Below are positions 22,454 through 31,032 of a stretch of DNA of 64,000 bases, piece after piece. Within the stretch, counting starts at the first letter, position 1, and each line of letters begins with the position of its first letter. The notes under the pieces are model-generated. The model was not told where the DNA came from. It did not search any database and saw nothing but the letters and a program-made list of their open reading frames with translations. A program made the translations under genes and the position numbers. This DNA comes from an uncultured bacterium (GTDB lineage Bacteria; Planctomycetota; JAJSAM01; JAJVHW01): the NCBI GenBank assembly GCA_937996235.1, contig CALKVK010000031.1, positions 247,893-311,892 on the forward strand, in the 5' to 3' direction.

Positions 22454-23101
22454 ATGTCCGGGCTCCCGTCCGCAGCGGCGGCGATCGTCGCGTCGTACGT
22501 GCTCGGCTCGGTCCCGTTCGGGCTGCTGCTCTCGCTCTACGTGCGCGGCGTGGACCTGCGCCGCGAGGGCAGCGGGAACGTGGGCGCGACGAACGTCGGA
22601 CGCGTCCTCGGCAAGCGCTGGTTCGGGCCGGCGCTGCTGCTCGACGCGGCCAAGGGCGCCGCGGCGGCGCTGTTCGTCGCCCCGCGCGCCGACGTCCCCG
22701 ACAACTGGATGCACCTGCTGCAGGCCGCGTGCGGCGGCGCGGCCGTGGCGGGCCACGTCTTCAGCGTCTTCCTGCGCTTCCGCGGGGGGAAGGGCGTCGC
22801 CACGGCCGCCGGCGTCCTCGCGGCGCTCGCACCCGTGCCGCTGCTCGGCGCGCTCGTGGTGTTCGTCGCGACGGCGCTGATCTCCGGCTACGTGAGCCTC
22901 GCATCGGTGCTCGCCGCGGTCGCGATCCCGCTGCTCGCGTGGTGGAGCGAGAGCCCCACCGAGATCCTGTGGTTCGCGGGGACGGTCGCCGTCGTGATCG
23001 TCATCCGCCACCACTCCAACCTGTACCGTATCGCGAAGGGCGCGGAGCCCCGCCTGAGGCGGCGCCGCGTCCGCGCGCAGGAGGACGAGCCGCGTGTCTG
23101 A
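22454..23101 (+). CDS. plsY: Acyl-phosphate:glycerol-3-phosphate acyltransferase
   Basis: A 215-residue integral membrane enzyme that adds the first acyl chain to glycerol-3-phosphate, using acyl-phosphate made by PlsX. The family's conserved loops are present: GSVPFGLLL, then REGSGNVGATNVGR (about 37-50, substrate-binding Gly/Asn motif), LLDAAKG and FRGGKGVATAAG (about 110-122). Five to six membrane segments are visible. The C-terminus adds a short basic tail. The last 8 bases overlap gpsA, whose product supplies the substrate, so the two form a functional pair. Confidence 0.96.
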   Translation: MSGLPSAAAAIVASYVLGSVPFGLLLSLYVRGVDLRREGSGNVGATNVGRVLGKRWFGPALLLDAAKGAAAALFVAPRADVPDNWMHLLQAACGGAAVAGHVFSVFLRFRGGKGVATAAGVLAALAPVPLLGALVVFVATALISGYVSLASVLAAVAIPLLAWWSESPTEILWFAGTVAVVIVIRHHSNLYRIAKGAEPRLRRRRVRAQEDEPRV

Positions 23102-24125
23102 GTCGGTGAACGACGCCACGAGGGAGCGCGCGACGGTCTGCGTGCTCGGGAACGGCGGCTGGGGCACGGCGCTCGCCCTGGTGGCGCTGCGCAACGGCGC
23201 GCGCGTGCGGCTCTGGGGGATCGACGCGCCGTACGTGGCCGAGACGCGCACGCTGCGCGAGAACCCGCGCTACCTGCCGGGCGTGACGCTGCCCGACGCG
23301 CTCGAGCTCACCTCGTCGGCCCACGAGGCGTGCGACGGCGCCGCGCTCGTGCTGTGCGTCGTCCCCACGCAGTTCCTGCGCGCGACGCTCACGGGCAGCA
23401 CGGGCGCGCTGCGCCCCGGGCTGCCGGTCGTCTCGTGCAGCAAGGGCATCGAGCGCGGGACGCTCCTCCGCCCGACCGAGATCGTGCGCGAGCTCACGGG
23501 CGAGCGACCGCTCGGCGTGCTCTCCGGGCCGAACCACGCCGAAGAGGTGGCGCGCGGGCGGCCGGCGACCGCCGTGCTCGCGTGTGCGGACGCGTCGGTG
23601 CGCGACCGCGTGCAGCGCCTGTTCTCCGACCCCGGCTTCCGCGTCTACGGCAGCGACGACGTGCTCGGCGTCGAGCTCGCCGCGGGCGTCAAGAACGTCA
23701 TCGCGATCGCGGCGGGCATCCTCGACGGACTCGACCTCGGCGACAACGCGAAGGCGGCGCTCATCACGCGCGGCGCCGCCGAGATGGCCCGTCTCGGGCG
23801 TGCGCTCGGCGCGCGGCCGGAGACCTTCGCCGGGCTCGCGGGGATCGGCGACCTCATCGCCACGTGCGTCAGCCGGCACGGCCGCAACCGGCGCGTCGGC
23901 GAGCGACTCGGCCAGGGCGAGCGCCTCGAGGACATCCTCGGGACGATGGTGCAGGTCGCGGAGGGCGTCGAGACGACGCGCAGCGTGGTCGCGCTCGCGG
24001 CGCGGAGCGGCGTCGAGATGCCGATCTGCGCCGTGGTGCACCGCATCCTGTTCGAGGGCCTGCGGCCCCGCGACGCGCTGCACGAGCTGATGACCCGTGA
24101 GCTGCGCCTCGAACGCGACGCGTGA
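23094..24125 (+). CDS. gpsA: NAD(P)-dependent glycerol-3-phosphate dehydrogenase
   Basis: A 343-residue cytosolic enzyme that reduces dihydroxyacetone phosphate to glycerol-3-phosphate for phospholipid synthesis. The N-terminal Rossmann fold has VLGNGGWGTALA (about 15-26). SCSKGIERGTLLRPTEI follows, then LSGPNHAEEVARG, with the catalytic lysine region LAAGVKNVIAIAAGI and the substrate-binding GDNAKAALITRG. The C-terminal segment FAGLAGIGDLIATC is also typical. Length is normal, with about 13 extra residues at the N-terminus. The GTG start overlaps plsY by 8 bases. The order plsY-gpsA is common in bacteria. Confidence 0.97.
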   Translation: MSESVNDATRERATVCVLGNGGWGTALALVALRNGARVRLWGIDAPYVAETRTLRENPRYLPGVTLPDALELTSSAHEACDGAALVLCVVPTQFLRATLTGSTGALRPGLPVVSCSKGIERGTLLRPTEIVRELTGERPLGVLSGPNHAEEVARGRPATAVLACADASVRDRVQRLFSDPGFRVYGSDDVLGVELAAGVKNVIAIAAGILDGLDLGDNAKAALITRGAAEMARLGRALGARPETFAGLAGIGDLIATCVSRHGRNRRVGERLGQGERLEDILGTMVQVAEGVETTRSVVALAARSGVEMPICAVVHRILFEGLRPRDALHELMTRELRLERDA

Positions 24126-24165
24126 TTCCCGCCCCGCGGCGGCCGTCCTCCGCCATGATCGGGCC

Positions 24166-26580
24166 ATGCGCACCCGCCCGCTCCGGCACCACCCCGCCAG
24201 TCTCGCGCTCGTCGCCCTCGCCTTCGGCTTCGGCGGCCCCGCGCCCTCCGTCGCGCGCGCGGCGGACGCGGCGCTCGTCTCGCGCCTGAAGTCGAAGGAC
24301 GTCGCGGAGCGACTCGCCGCGATCGGCGAGCTCTCCGAGAACGGCGCACCCGACGCGGAGGCGCTGCTGCTCGACGCGCTGCGCGACGACGACTGGGAGG
24401 TCGTCGTGCGCGCGGCGACGGCGCTCGGTGCGCGCGGCGGCGCGGCGGGGGCCGACGCGCTGGCGGGCCTCGCGCTCGACGGTCCGGCACGCCGCATCCG
24501 GGTCGCGGCCGCGCGCGCCGCGGGCCGGCTCGACGCGGAGCGCAGCGCCGAGCGCTTCGCCGACCGCGCGGGCGGCAAGTCGGCGGAGGTCGCGTGCGAG
24601 GCGCTCGTCGCGCTCGTGCAGAGCCTCGAGTCGCCGTCGGCGGCGACGCTCGACACCGTGCGCAAGGGCGTCGAGAAGGGGCTGAAGTCCGACGAGTCGG
24701 CGGTCCGCAAGGCGGCCGCCCGCGGTCTCGCCTACCTGCCCCCTGCGGTCGCGTCGCAGCGCATCGCGAAGCTCGTCTACGAGAAGGACGTCGGCGTCGC
24801 CGCCGCCGCGATCGACGGCGCGCGCGCGCACCCGCGCGCGGAACTCGTCGAGCCGCTGCTCGCGGCGCTGCGCGAGGACCGGCTGCTCGACCTGCTCGAG
24901 CGGCGCATCGCCTCCGCGCTGCGCGCCGCGGTGGCGCTGGCGCCCGACGCGGACGCCGCCGCCGCGGCCGCGCAGCCGCTCGCGGACGCGCTCGCGCGCG
25001 CCTCGGCGCCCGCGGAGGCGGCGCGCGTCGCCCGCGCGATCGGGCTGCTAGCAGCGCCGCGCGAGCCGGCCGCGACGGACGCGACCGAGCCGGCGCCGTC
25101 GCTCGTGCCCGTGCGCTTCGCCCTGGCCGCGCTCGAGCCGGCCCTGCGCCACGGCGATCCGGCGGTGCGCGCGGCCGGAGCTGCGGCGCTCGGACGCTTC
25201 GACGCGCAGGAGGCCGTCGACCGCCTCGCCGCGCTGGCGACGGCCGACGCGCACCCGCGCGCGCGGCTCCACGCGCTGCGCGCCGTGACCGCCCTGCGGC
25301 CGGCGCCCGACGCGGCGACCGTCGAGCTCTGCGTCGCGCGGCTCGGCGACGACGACGCGGCCGTCCGCGAGTGTGCGGCCGTCGCGCTCGGCGCACGCGG
25401 CGCGGACGCCGCCGTGCCCGCCCTCGAGCGCGCACTCGACGACAAGGACTGGTCGGTGGCCGTGTGCGCCGCCGTCTCGCTCGGCAAGACCCGCTCGCCC
25501 GACGCGCTCGCCGGACTGCGCGCGCTCGTCGCGCGCTCGAAGGACTGGCGCCTGCGCGGGGCCGCCGTGGTGGGCCTCGGCCGCGTGCAGCAGAAGGAAG
25601 CCGTCCCCGACCTGATCGCCGCGCTCTCCGACAAGGAGCCGGCCGTCGCGCGCAGCGCGTTCGAGTTCCTGCGCCGCCTCACCTCCGACGAGGTCGCGCC
25701 GCAGGAGAAGGCGTGGCGCGCTTGGTGGGCCGCGAACGGCGCGGACTACGTGTTCCTCGACCGCGAGGAGGAGGCGCGCAAGGCCGCGAAGTACGGCTAC
25801 GCGCCGGACACCTCGGGCGTCTACGAGGGGCTCGACGTCGTCGTGCTGCAGAGCCGCGGCGACACCATCGAGAAGCTGCTCGAGCGCCTCGCCATCGGGT
25901 ACCGGCTGACACGGCAGGCCGCCGTCCCGGAGGCGGGCCTGCACCCGTTCGCGATCTTCGTCGCGAACTGCACCGGCGAGGTGCGGCCCGACGACATCGA
26001 GCGGCTGCAGTGGTTCGTGCGCGTCGGCGGCTACGTGTTCTGCTCGTGCTGGGCGCTGCACCACACGGCGGAGCTCGTGTACCCGGGGCCCATGCGCAAG
26101 CTCGAGGTCCTCGGCGAGGTGCTCGACAACGTCGAGGCGGAGAGCTGCCCGACCGAGAGCGGCTACCTCGAGGACGTCTTCGAGGGGGGCACGCGTCCGA
26201 TCTACGTGCTCTACGGCTCGCACCTGATCGAGGTCCTCGACCCGGAGCGCGTCGAGGTGCTGATCGACAGCCCCGACTGCGCGACGCGCTGGGGCGGCGG
26301 CAACCTCGCCGCCTGGTTCGACGCGGGCCACGGCGTCGTGCTCGACTCGTCGAACCACTTCGACCTGCAGGGGCTCGAGAAGGCCGAGGGCCTGAAGTCG
26401 GCCGACGACCGCCGCGCGTTCGCCGTGGACCACATGGGCATCGGCTGGGAGGACCTGCGGAAGCTCGACGCGGAGCGCGTCTGGAAGTCCGGCAGCAAGG
26501 CGGCGAAGGCCGCGCGCGACCTCTCCGCGTTCCGCTTCATCACGAACTTCGTGCGCGAGAAGCGCCGCCGCGACCCGTGA
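24166..26580 (+). CDS. HEAT-repeat protein with C-terminal DUF4159-like domain
   Basis: An 804-residue protein with a signal-like N-terminus (ALVALAFGFGGPAPSVARAA). HEAT/armadillo-type helical repeats cover about residues 30-520, in units such as LLLDALRDDDWEVVVRAATALGARG and ..ALERALDDKDWSVAVCAAVSLG (each shown in part). The C-terminal 260 residues match DUF4159: YEGLDVVVLQSRGD, FAIFVANCTGEVRPDDIERL, WFVRVGGYVFCSCWALHH and NHFDLQGLEKAE. DUF4159 has a class I glutamine-amidotransferase-like fold in several planctomycete and Bacteroidetes proteins, with no assigned reaction. It starts 40 bases after gpsA and ends at a strong bidirectional terminator. Confidence 0.8.
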   Translation: MRTRPLRHHPASLALVALAFGFGGPAPSVARAADAALVSRLKSKDVAERLAAIGELSENGAPDAEALLLDALRDDDWEVVVRAATALGARGGAAGADALAGLALDGPARRIRVAAARAAGRLDAERSAERFADRAGGKSAEVACEALVALVQSLESPSAATLDTVRKGVEKGLKSDESAVRKAAARGLAYLPPAVASQRIAKLVYEKDVGVAAAAIDGARAHPRAELVEPLLAALREDRLLDLLERRIASALRAAVALAPDADAAAAAAQPLADALARASAPAEAARVARAIGLLAAPREPAATDATEPAPSLVPVRFALAALEPALRHGDPAVRAAGAAALGRFDAQEAVDRLAALATADAHPRARLHALRAVTALRPAPDAATVELCVARLGDDDAAVRECAAVALGARGADAAVPALERALDDKDWSVAVCAAVSLGKTRSPDALAGLRALVARSKDWRLRGAAVVGLGRVQQKEAVPDLIAALSDKEPAVARSAFEFLRRLTSDEVAPQEKAWRAWWAANGADYVFLDREEEARKAAKYGYAPDTSGVYEGLDVVVLQSRGDTIEKLLERLAIGYRLTRQAAVPEAGLHPFAIFVANCTGEVRPDDIERLQWFVRVGGYVFCSCWALHHTAELVYPGPMRKLEVLGEVLDNVEAESCPTESGYLEDVFEGGTRPIYVLYGSHLIEVLDPERVEVLIDSPDCATRWGGGNLAAWFDAGHGVVLDSSNHFDLQGLEKAEGLKSADDRRAFAVDHMGIGWEDLRKLDAERVWKSGSKAAKAARDLSAFRFITNFVREKRRRDP

Positions 26581-26594
26581 GACGCCGGGCCGGG

Positions 26595-26627
26595 GACGCG
26601 GCCCCCGCGGAACGCGGGGGCCGCGTC
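26595..26627. terminator. Bidirectional terminator hairpin, perfect 15-bp stem
   Basis: GACGCGGCCCCCGCG (26595-26609) pairs perfectly with CGCGGGGGCCGCGTC (26613-26627) around a 3-base loop. It sits in the 57-base gap between the stop codons of two convergent HEAT-repeat genes. The strongest hairpin I found in the window. Confidence 0.8.
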
Positions 26628-26637
26628 GAGTGCGCTC

Positions 26638-28701
26638 TCAGAGGATCGTCAGCAGCTCCACGATCGGCGGGACGGCGCCGAGCGCGCGGAAGTTGATGTC
26701 GGTCGAGAGCTCGGTGAGCGCGGGCACCTCGCTCCGGTCGCCGAGCTGACCCAGCGCGACGGTCGCCAGCGCCCGCGTGATGTCGGGGTAGCGCCGCTGC
26801 GGATCCGTCGCGATCTCGAGCAGCGGGTCGACGGCGCTCTCGTCGCCGATCTGCCCGAGCGCCAGCGCGACGGAGCCGAGGACGAACTGACTCTCGTCGC
26901 GCGAGCCCGCGATCTTCACGAGCTCCGAGACGGCTTGCCGGTCGCCGAGCAGCCCCGCCGCGACCGCGGTCTGCACGCGCAGGCCGCGATCGGAGTCGTC
27001 CGCGAGCGCGGTGCGGACCGCTCCGCGCGCGCGATCGTCACCGATCATGCCGAGCGCCACGGCCGCGTACGCCCGCAGCCGGGCGTCGAGACCGCGGTCG
27101 GACAGCGTCGCGACGAGTTCGTCCACGGCGAGCGGGTCGTGCAGGAGGCCCGACGCGATCGCGAACGCGCCGCGCGCACGCGGATCGCCGCGGTCGGCGA
27201 ACTCGGCGCGGATCGGCGCCCGCAGGTTCTCCTCGTCGGCGATGGGATCGTCGTGACCGACGAGCCCGAGCGCGAGACCGGCGAACTGCGGGACGAGGTG
27301 CGCGGGCTGCCCCTTCTGCATGTGGTGGCGCAGCGCGCGGATCAGCTCGCCGCGTCGCGCGTCCGTCGCGTCGAGCTCCGCTCCGATGCGCCCCATCGCG
27401 ATGACGCCGAACGTCGTCACGGACTCGTCGGAGTCCTCGCGCACCGCGTCGCGCAGCGTCTTCAGCACGCGGTCGCGCAGCGCCGGGTCGGCGTGTGCGC
27501 CGATCTGTCCGAGCGCGATGACGGCGGAGCGCCGGATCTGGCGATCCGTCTTGTTCGCGGAGCGACCCGTCAGGCGCTCCGTCAGCGCGTCCACGACGGC
27601 GCGCGGCTGCTCGGGCGTGCCGGCCGCGCCGATCTTCCCGAGCGCCTGGACCACGAACGCGCGCTCGACGTCGTCGAGCGCCGCGCCGTTCGGCGCGCCG
27701 CGCGTCGGCTCGAGCAGCGCGAGCAGCTCGGGCACGGCCCGCTCGTCGCCGAGGAGCCCGATGCCGAGGAGCGCCGCCGCCTTCATCCCCGCCTGCTGCT
27801 CCTTGCGCGCGACGACGCGCAGGAGCGCCTCGCGCGACGCCTGCGCGGCGTCGCCCTCGGAGCCGAGCAGCCCGAGCGAGACGGCTGCGAACGGACGCGT
27901 GAACGAGGCGTCGCGCGGCTCCTGCGTGACGACGTCCACCAGGAACTCGCGCACCTCCGCGGTGTCCGCCTGCAGCAGCCCGAGCGCGAGCGCCGCGGAC
28001 TCCTGCACGACGCGGTGGTAGCCGTCGCTGCGCTCGTTGCGCACCATGCGGAAGAGCGTCGGGATCTGTGACGTGTCGCCGATCTTCGCGAGCGCCAGCG
28101 CCGCAGCGGACTGGATGTCGAAGTTGAGGTCGCGCTCCGCGAGCATCGTGCGCAGCGCGGGCACGATGCGCTCGCGCACGACGGCCTGCGACACGGAGAC
28201 GACCGCGCCGGCGGAGTGACGCGCGCCGGGCGCGTGCAGCGCGTTGCCCGTGCCCGCGGGCCGCGCGCGCAGCGCGTCGCGCAGGCGCAGGATCTCGTCC
28301 TTGTTGTACGTCCACCAGAACGTCCAGTCGGCGTAGCCGGGCCCCTTCGCCTGCGGCCGTCCGCCGGGGCCGCTGCGCGGCCCGCCGGTGCCCCCGCCCG
28401 GCGTGGTGGGCGGTGCACCCGGCGAGCTGCCGCCGCTGCCCGGACCCGACGTGTCGCCGCCGGGCGTCGTCGGGCCGTCGACGTCGCCACCCGGCGTCGT
28501 CGGTCCGTCGGTCTCGCCGCCGGGCGTGGTCGGACCGTCGCCCTCGGGCGGCGGCGGCGGGTCCTCCGGTTCGCGGCTGTTCTCCGGCACCTCGCCGGCA
28601 GGTCCGCGGTAGGCGCCGCCGTGGGCGAACGCGTCGAGTGTCAGTCCGGGCAGCGTGAGCAGGAGTGCCGCACCGGCGAACGTCCTCACGAGTCTCCGCA
28701 T
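26638..28701 (-). CDS. Secreted HEAT-repeat protein with PGG-rich tandem-repeat linker
   Basis: A 687-residue protein with a signal peptide (about 1-27) and GGAGGAGGACC before the ATG. Residues 31-50 include YRGPAGEVP and a proline tract. Residues about 54-86 are three copies of a 10-residue repeat DGPTTPGG(E/D)x, encoded by 30-bp tandem units. An aromatic segment (DWTFWWTYNKDEILRLR, about 125-141) precedes HEAT repeats that fill the rest, for example AAALALAKIGDTSQIPTLFR and AVALGMIGDDRARGAVRTAL. The layout YRGP..VP, low-complexity linker, WxFWW.xNKD and HEAT is one I associate with planctomycete exported proteins. Function unknown, probably protein binding. It converges with the DUF4159 gene. 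Confidence 0.82.
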   Translation of the reverse strand: MRRLVRTFAGAALLLTLPGLTLDAFAHGGAYRGPAGEVPENSREPEDPPPPPEGDGPTTPGGETDGPTTPGGDVDGPTTPGGDTSGPGSGGSSPGAPPTTPGGGTGGPRSGPGGRPQAKGPGYADWTFWWTYNKDEILRLRDALRARPAGTGNALHAPGARHSAGAVVSVSQAVVRERIVPALRTMLAERDLNFDIQSAAALALAKIGDTSQIPTLFRMVRNERSDGYHRVVQESAALALGLLQADTAEVREFLVDVVTQEPRDASFTRPFAAVSLGLLGSEGDAAQASREALLRVVARKEQQAGMKAAALLGIGLLGDERAVPELLALLEPTRGAPNGAALDDVERAFVVQALGKIGAAGTPEQPRAVVDALTERLTGRSANKTDRQIRRSAVIALGQIGAHADPALRDRVLKTLRDAVREDSDESVTTFGVIAMGRIGAELDATDARRGELIRALRHHMQKGQPAHLVPQFAGLALGLVGHDDPIADEENLRAPIRAEFADRGDPRARGAFAIASGLLHDPLAVDELVATLSDRGLDARLRAYAAVALGMIGDDRARGAVRTALADDSDRGLRVQTAVAAGLLGDRQAVSELVKIAGSRDESQFVLGSVALALGQIGDESAVDPLLEIATDPQRRYPDITRALATVALGQLGDRSEVPALTELSTDINFRALGAVPPIVELLTIL

Positions 28702-29026
28702 GTCGTGGTCCTCCTCCCGCGGGTCTCGCGCACCCCGGGGGATTCCCTGTGCCGTGCCGTGTCGCAAGCGACATGCCCGCGCGTGCGAGGCGGTGCCGTG
28801 CGCGCCGCCAGCGAGCCTGAGAGGACGCGCCGCTGCCGCTCCCGGGGCGCGCGCCCGCGTTACCCCGCGGGAAGCACGTCACCGCGGCGACGCGTCGTTC
28901 GCCGGAGCGGATTTGCAGAGAACGACGGTTGACCGCGCCCGGGCGCACCCGTCACGATCGGGCCCGCGAGGCGGGCCGCAGCAGCAGAGCAGAGGGCGCA
29001 GCCCCCACGCGGGAGGGAGCGAAGGG
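28702..29026. other. Divergent intergenic region with inverted repeat
   Basis: About 325 bases between the HEAT-repeat gene (minus) and an FG-GAP gene (plus). It contains the TGTCGC-AA-GCGACA palindrome listed separately. A possible plus-strand -35 TTGACC at 28929-28934 has no good -10 partner. No gene is seen. Confidence 0.35.
28760..28773. promoter_or_regulatory. Perfect 14-bp inverted repeat, possible operator
   Basis: TGTCGC-AA-GCGACA lies 59 bases upstream of the minus-strand HEAT gene start, in a divergent regulatory region. It fits a dimeric repressor site. No regulator gene is adjacent, so this is a candidate only. Confidence 0.3.
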
Positions 29027-30970
29027 ATGCGCACGCGCAGGGCGATCACGGCATGGGCGGCACTCGGCGTCGCGGCGGGCGTCGCGCTGGCGGCGGCGAC
29101 GGCGCACGCGCAGGACGTGCTCGCCGAGCACCAGGGCGACGCCACCAACTCCTACTACGGGCACGACGGCGGCGTCGACTACGACGGCGACGGCGTGCCG
29201 GACTTCCTGACGAACGGCGACAGGCGGCCCGACGTGCTCGTCGTGTCCGGGAAGGACGGCTCGACGCTGCGGACGTTCGACGGACTCGTCGCGTTCTCCA
29301 CGTTCGCGTCCGCCTTCTTCCCCGATCGCACGGCGGACGACGTGCCCGAGGTGCTCGTCGGGCTGCGGCGCGGCGCGGGGAACGGCGCGCTCCCCGGTGA
29401 GATCGTGCTGCTGAACGGCGCGACGGGCGCGGCGCTGTGGACCTCGCCGGGCGACAGCGCCGGCGAGGACTACGGCCAGGACATCCGCCTGATCCCGGAC
29501 GTGACGTCGGACGGCGTGCCGGACGTCCTCGCCGCGGGGTACCTGACCGCGCGCGTGATCTCCGGCGCGGACGGCGCGCGGCTGTACTCGTTCCGCTCGA
29601 GCGGCGCGTGCTGCCCGTCGGACCGGATCGCGCCTGCCGGCGATCTCGACGGCGACGGCGTCCCCGACCTGCTGATCGGATCGCAGCGCTACAGCGGCGA
29701 GTTCCAGGGCGACTCCTATCCGGAGAACGGCGGACTCGTGCGCGTCATCTCGGGCAAGGACGGCAGCACGATCCGCGAGCACCGCGCGAAGAAGCCGCTC
29801 GAGCTCATCGGCCTCGAGGTCGTCTCGTTCGGCGACCTCGACAAGGACGGCGTGCCGGACTACGCGTACGGCTCCAACTTCGTGAAGGAGTCGGTGCGCG
29901 GCGGAGCGATCACGTTCTACTCGGGCAAGCGCGGCAAGCGGCTCGCGCGCCTCTCGCTCGCGCCGACGCTCGGCATCAAGTCCGGCACGCTGCTGCCGCT
30001 CGTGCCGGGCGACGTGGACAAGGACGGCGTGCCCGACTTCGCGATCCGCGCCACGTCGGACAACGGCACGGAGTTCATCGCGTTCGTCTCGGGCGCGCCC
30101 ACCGACGCGCCGGTCCTGTTCCGCATCGACCGGCTCTCCGACGACTTCTTCACGGGGATCGGTCTCGCCGGCGACGTGGACAAGGACGGCCTGCCCGACG
30201 TCGTCGTCAGCTACTCGCAGCGCAACATCGTGCAGGTGGTGCGCACGCGCGTGCTGCCGAAGATCCCGAGCGTCGTCGCGAACGCGCGCGCCTTCTCGCG
30301 CGCGCCGGGCGTCGAGGAGCAGCTCTCGGCGAAGCTCGCGATCACGGTGAAGAAGGGCGTGCAGACGCTCGCGATCGTGACGACGGGGCTCTCGATCGGC
30401 GGCAAGGCCGCCACGGGGCCCTTCGGCGTCTGGCTCGAGGACGGCGTCGGCGCGGCCACGTTCACGCGCCTCGGCAACCTCGACGCGCAGGGCGGCTACA
30501 CGATCGTCGGGCAGGGCGCCGTGCCGCCGCAGCTCGGCGTCCAGTCCCTCGCGGACGTCGTCGGGCGCCGCGTGCAGCTCCGCGACGGCACGTCGAACAC
30601 GCTGCTCGAGACGGTCGTGCCGGGACTCGTCAAGGCGAAGAAGGGGAAGGCGAAGAGCAAGCTCACGCCGACGAGCTCGCAGTACCCGAAGGCGTCGCTG
30701 CAGCTCAAGGCCGCGTTCGATCCGAAGACGGGCGCCCTCTCGCTCACGGCCAAGGTCAAGAACGCGGGCAGCGGTCCGTTCGTGTTCGAACTCGAGACCG
30801 CCGCGGGCTCCGGCCAGTACGAGGAGATCGCGCGCATCGACACCGGCAAGCTGAAGCTCTCGACGGCGACCGGCGCGGCCCTCGCCGGCGCGTTCGACGT
30901 CGCCGACCTGCTCGGCCGCGGCGTCCGCGTGTACGCGGGCGACGAGCTGGTGCTCGAAGGCACGCTCTGA
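29027..30970 (+). CDS. Secreted FG-GAP/VCBS beta-propeller protein
   Basis: A 647-residue protein with a signal peptide (about 1-29, ending AHAQDV) and a GGGAGGGAGCGAAGGG ribosome-binding region. Residues about 40-420 form an FG-GAP type propeller with calcium-binding loops such as DYDGDGVPDFL, DLDGDGVPDLL, DLDKDGVPDYA, DVDKDGVPDFA and DVDKDGLPDVV, spaced at about 60 residues. The C-terminal 220 residues are beta-rich with a Lys-rich patch (KAKKGKAKSKLTP) and no recognised motif. Such proteins resemble integrin alpha heads and are usually adhesive or surface-exposed. It is followed 62 bases later by another FG-GAP gene, suggesting an operon. Confidence 0.85.
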   Translation: MRTRRAITAWAALGVAAGVALAAATAHAQDVLAEHQGDATNSYYGHDGGVDYDGDGVPDFLTNGDRRPDVLVVSGKDGSTLRTFDGLVAFSTFASAFFPDRTADDVPEVLVGLRRGAGNGALPGEIVLLNGATGAALWTSPGDSAGEDYGQDIRLIPDVTSDGVPDVLAAGYLTARVISGADGARLYSFRSSGACCPSDRIAPAGDLDGDGVPDLLIGSQRYSGEFQGDSYPENGGLVRVISGKDGSTIREHRAKKPLELIGLEVVSFGDLDKDGVPDYAYGSNFVKESVRGGAITFYSGKRGKRLARLSLAPTLGIKSGTLLPLVPGDVDKDGVPDFAIRATSDNGTEFIAFVSGAPTDAPVLFRIDRLSDDFFTGIGLAGDVDKDGLPDVVVSYSQRNIVQVVRTRVLPKIPSVVANARAFSRAPGVEEQLSAKLAITVKKGVQTLAIVTTGLSIGGKAATGPFGVWLEDGVGAATFTRLGNLDAQGGYTIVGQGAVPPQLGVQSLADVVGRRVQLRDGTSNTLLETVVPGLVKAKKGKAKSKLTPTSSQYPKASLQLKAAFDPKTGALSLTAKVKNAGSGPFVFELETAAGSGQYEEIARIDTGKLKLSTATGAALAGAFDVADLLGRGVRVYAGDELVLEGTL

Positions 30971-31032
30971 GCCGCCGCCCTCCGCTCCGAGGAAGCCCAC
31001 GACGCGGCCCGGCGCCGCCGGAGGAGATCCCC

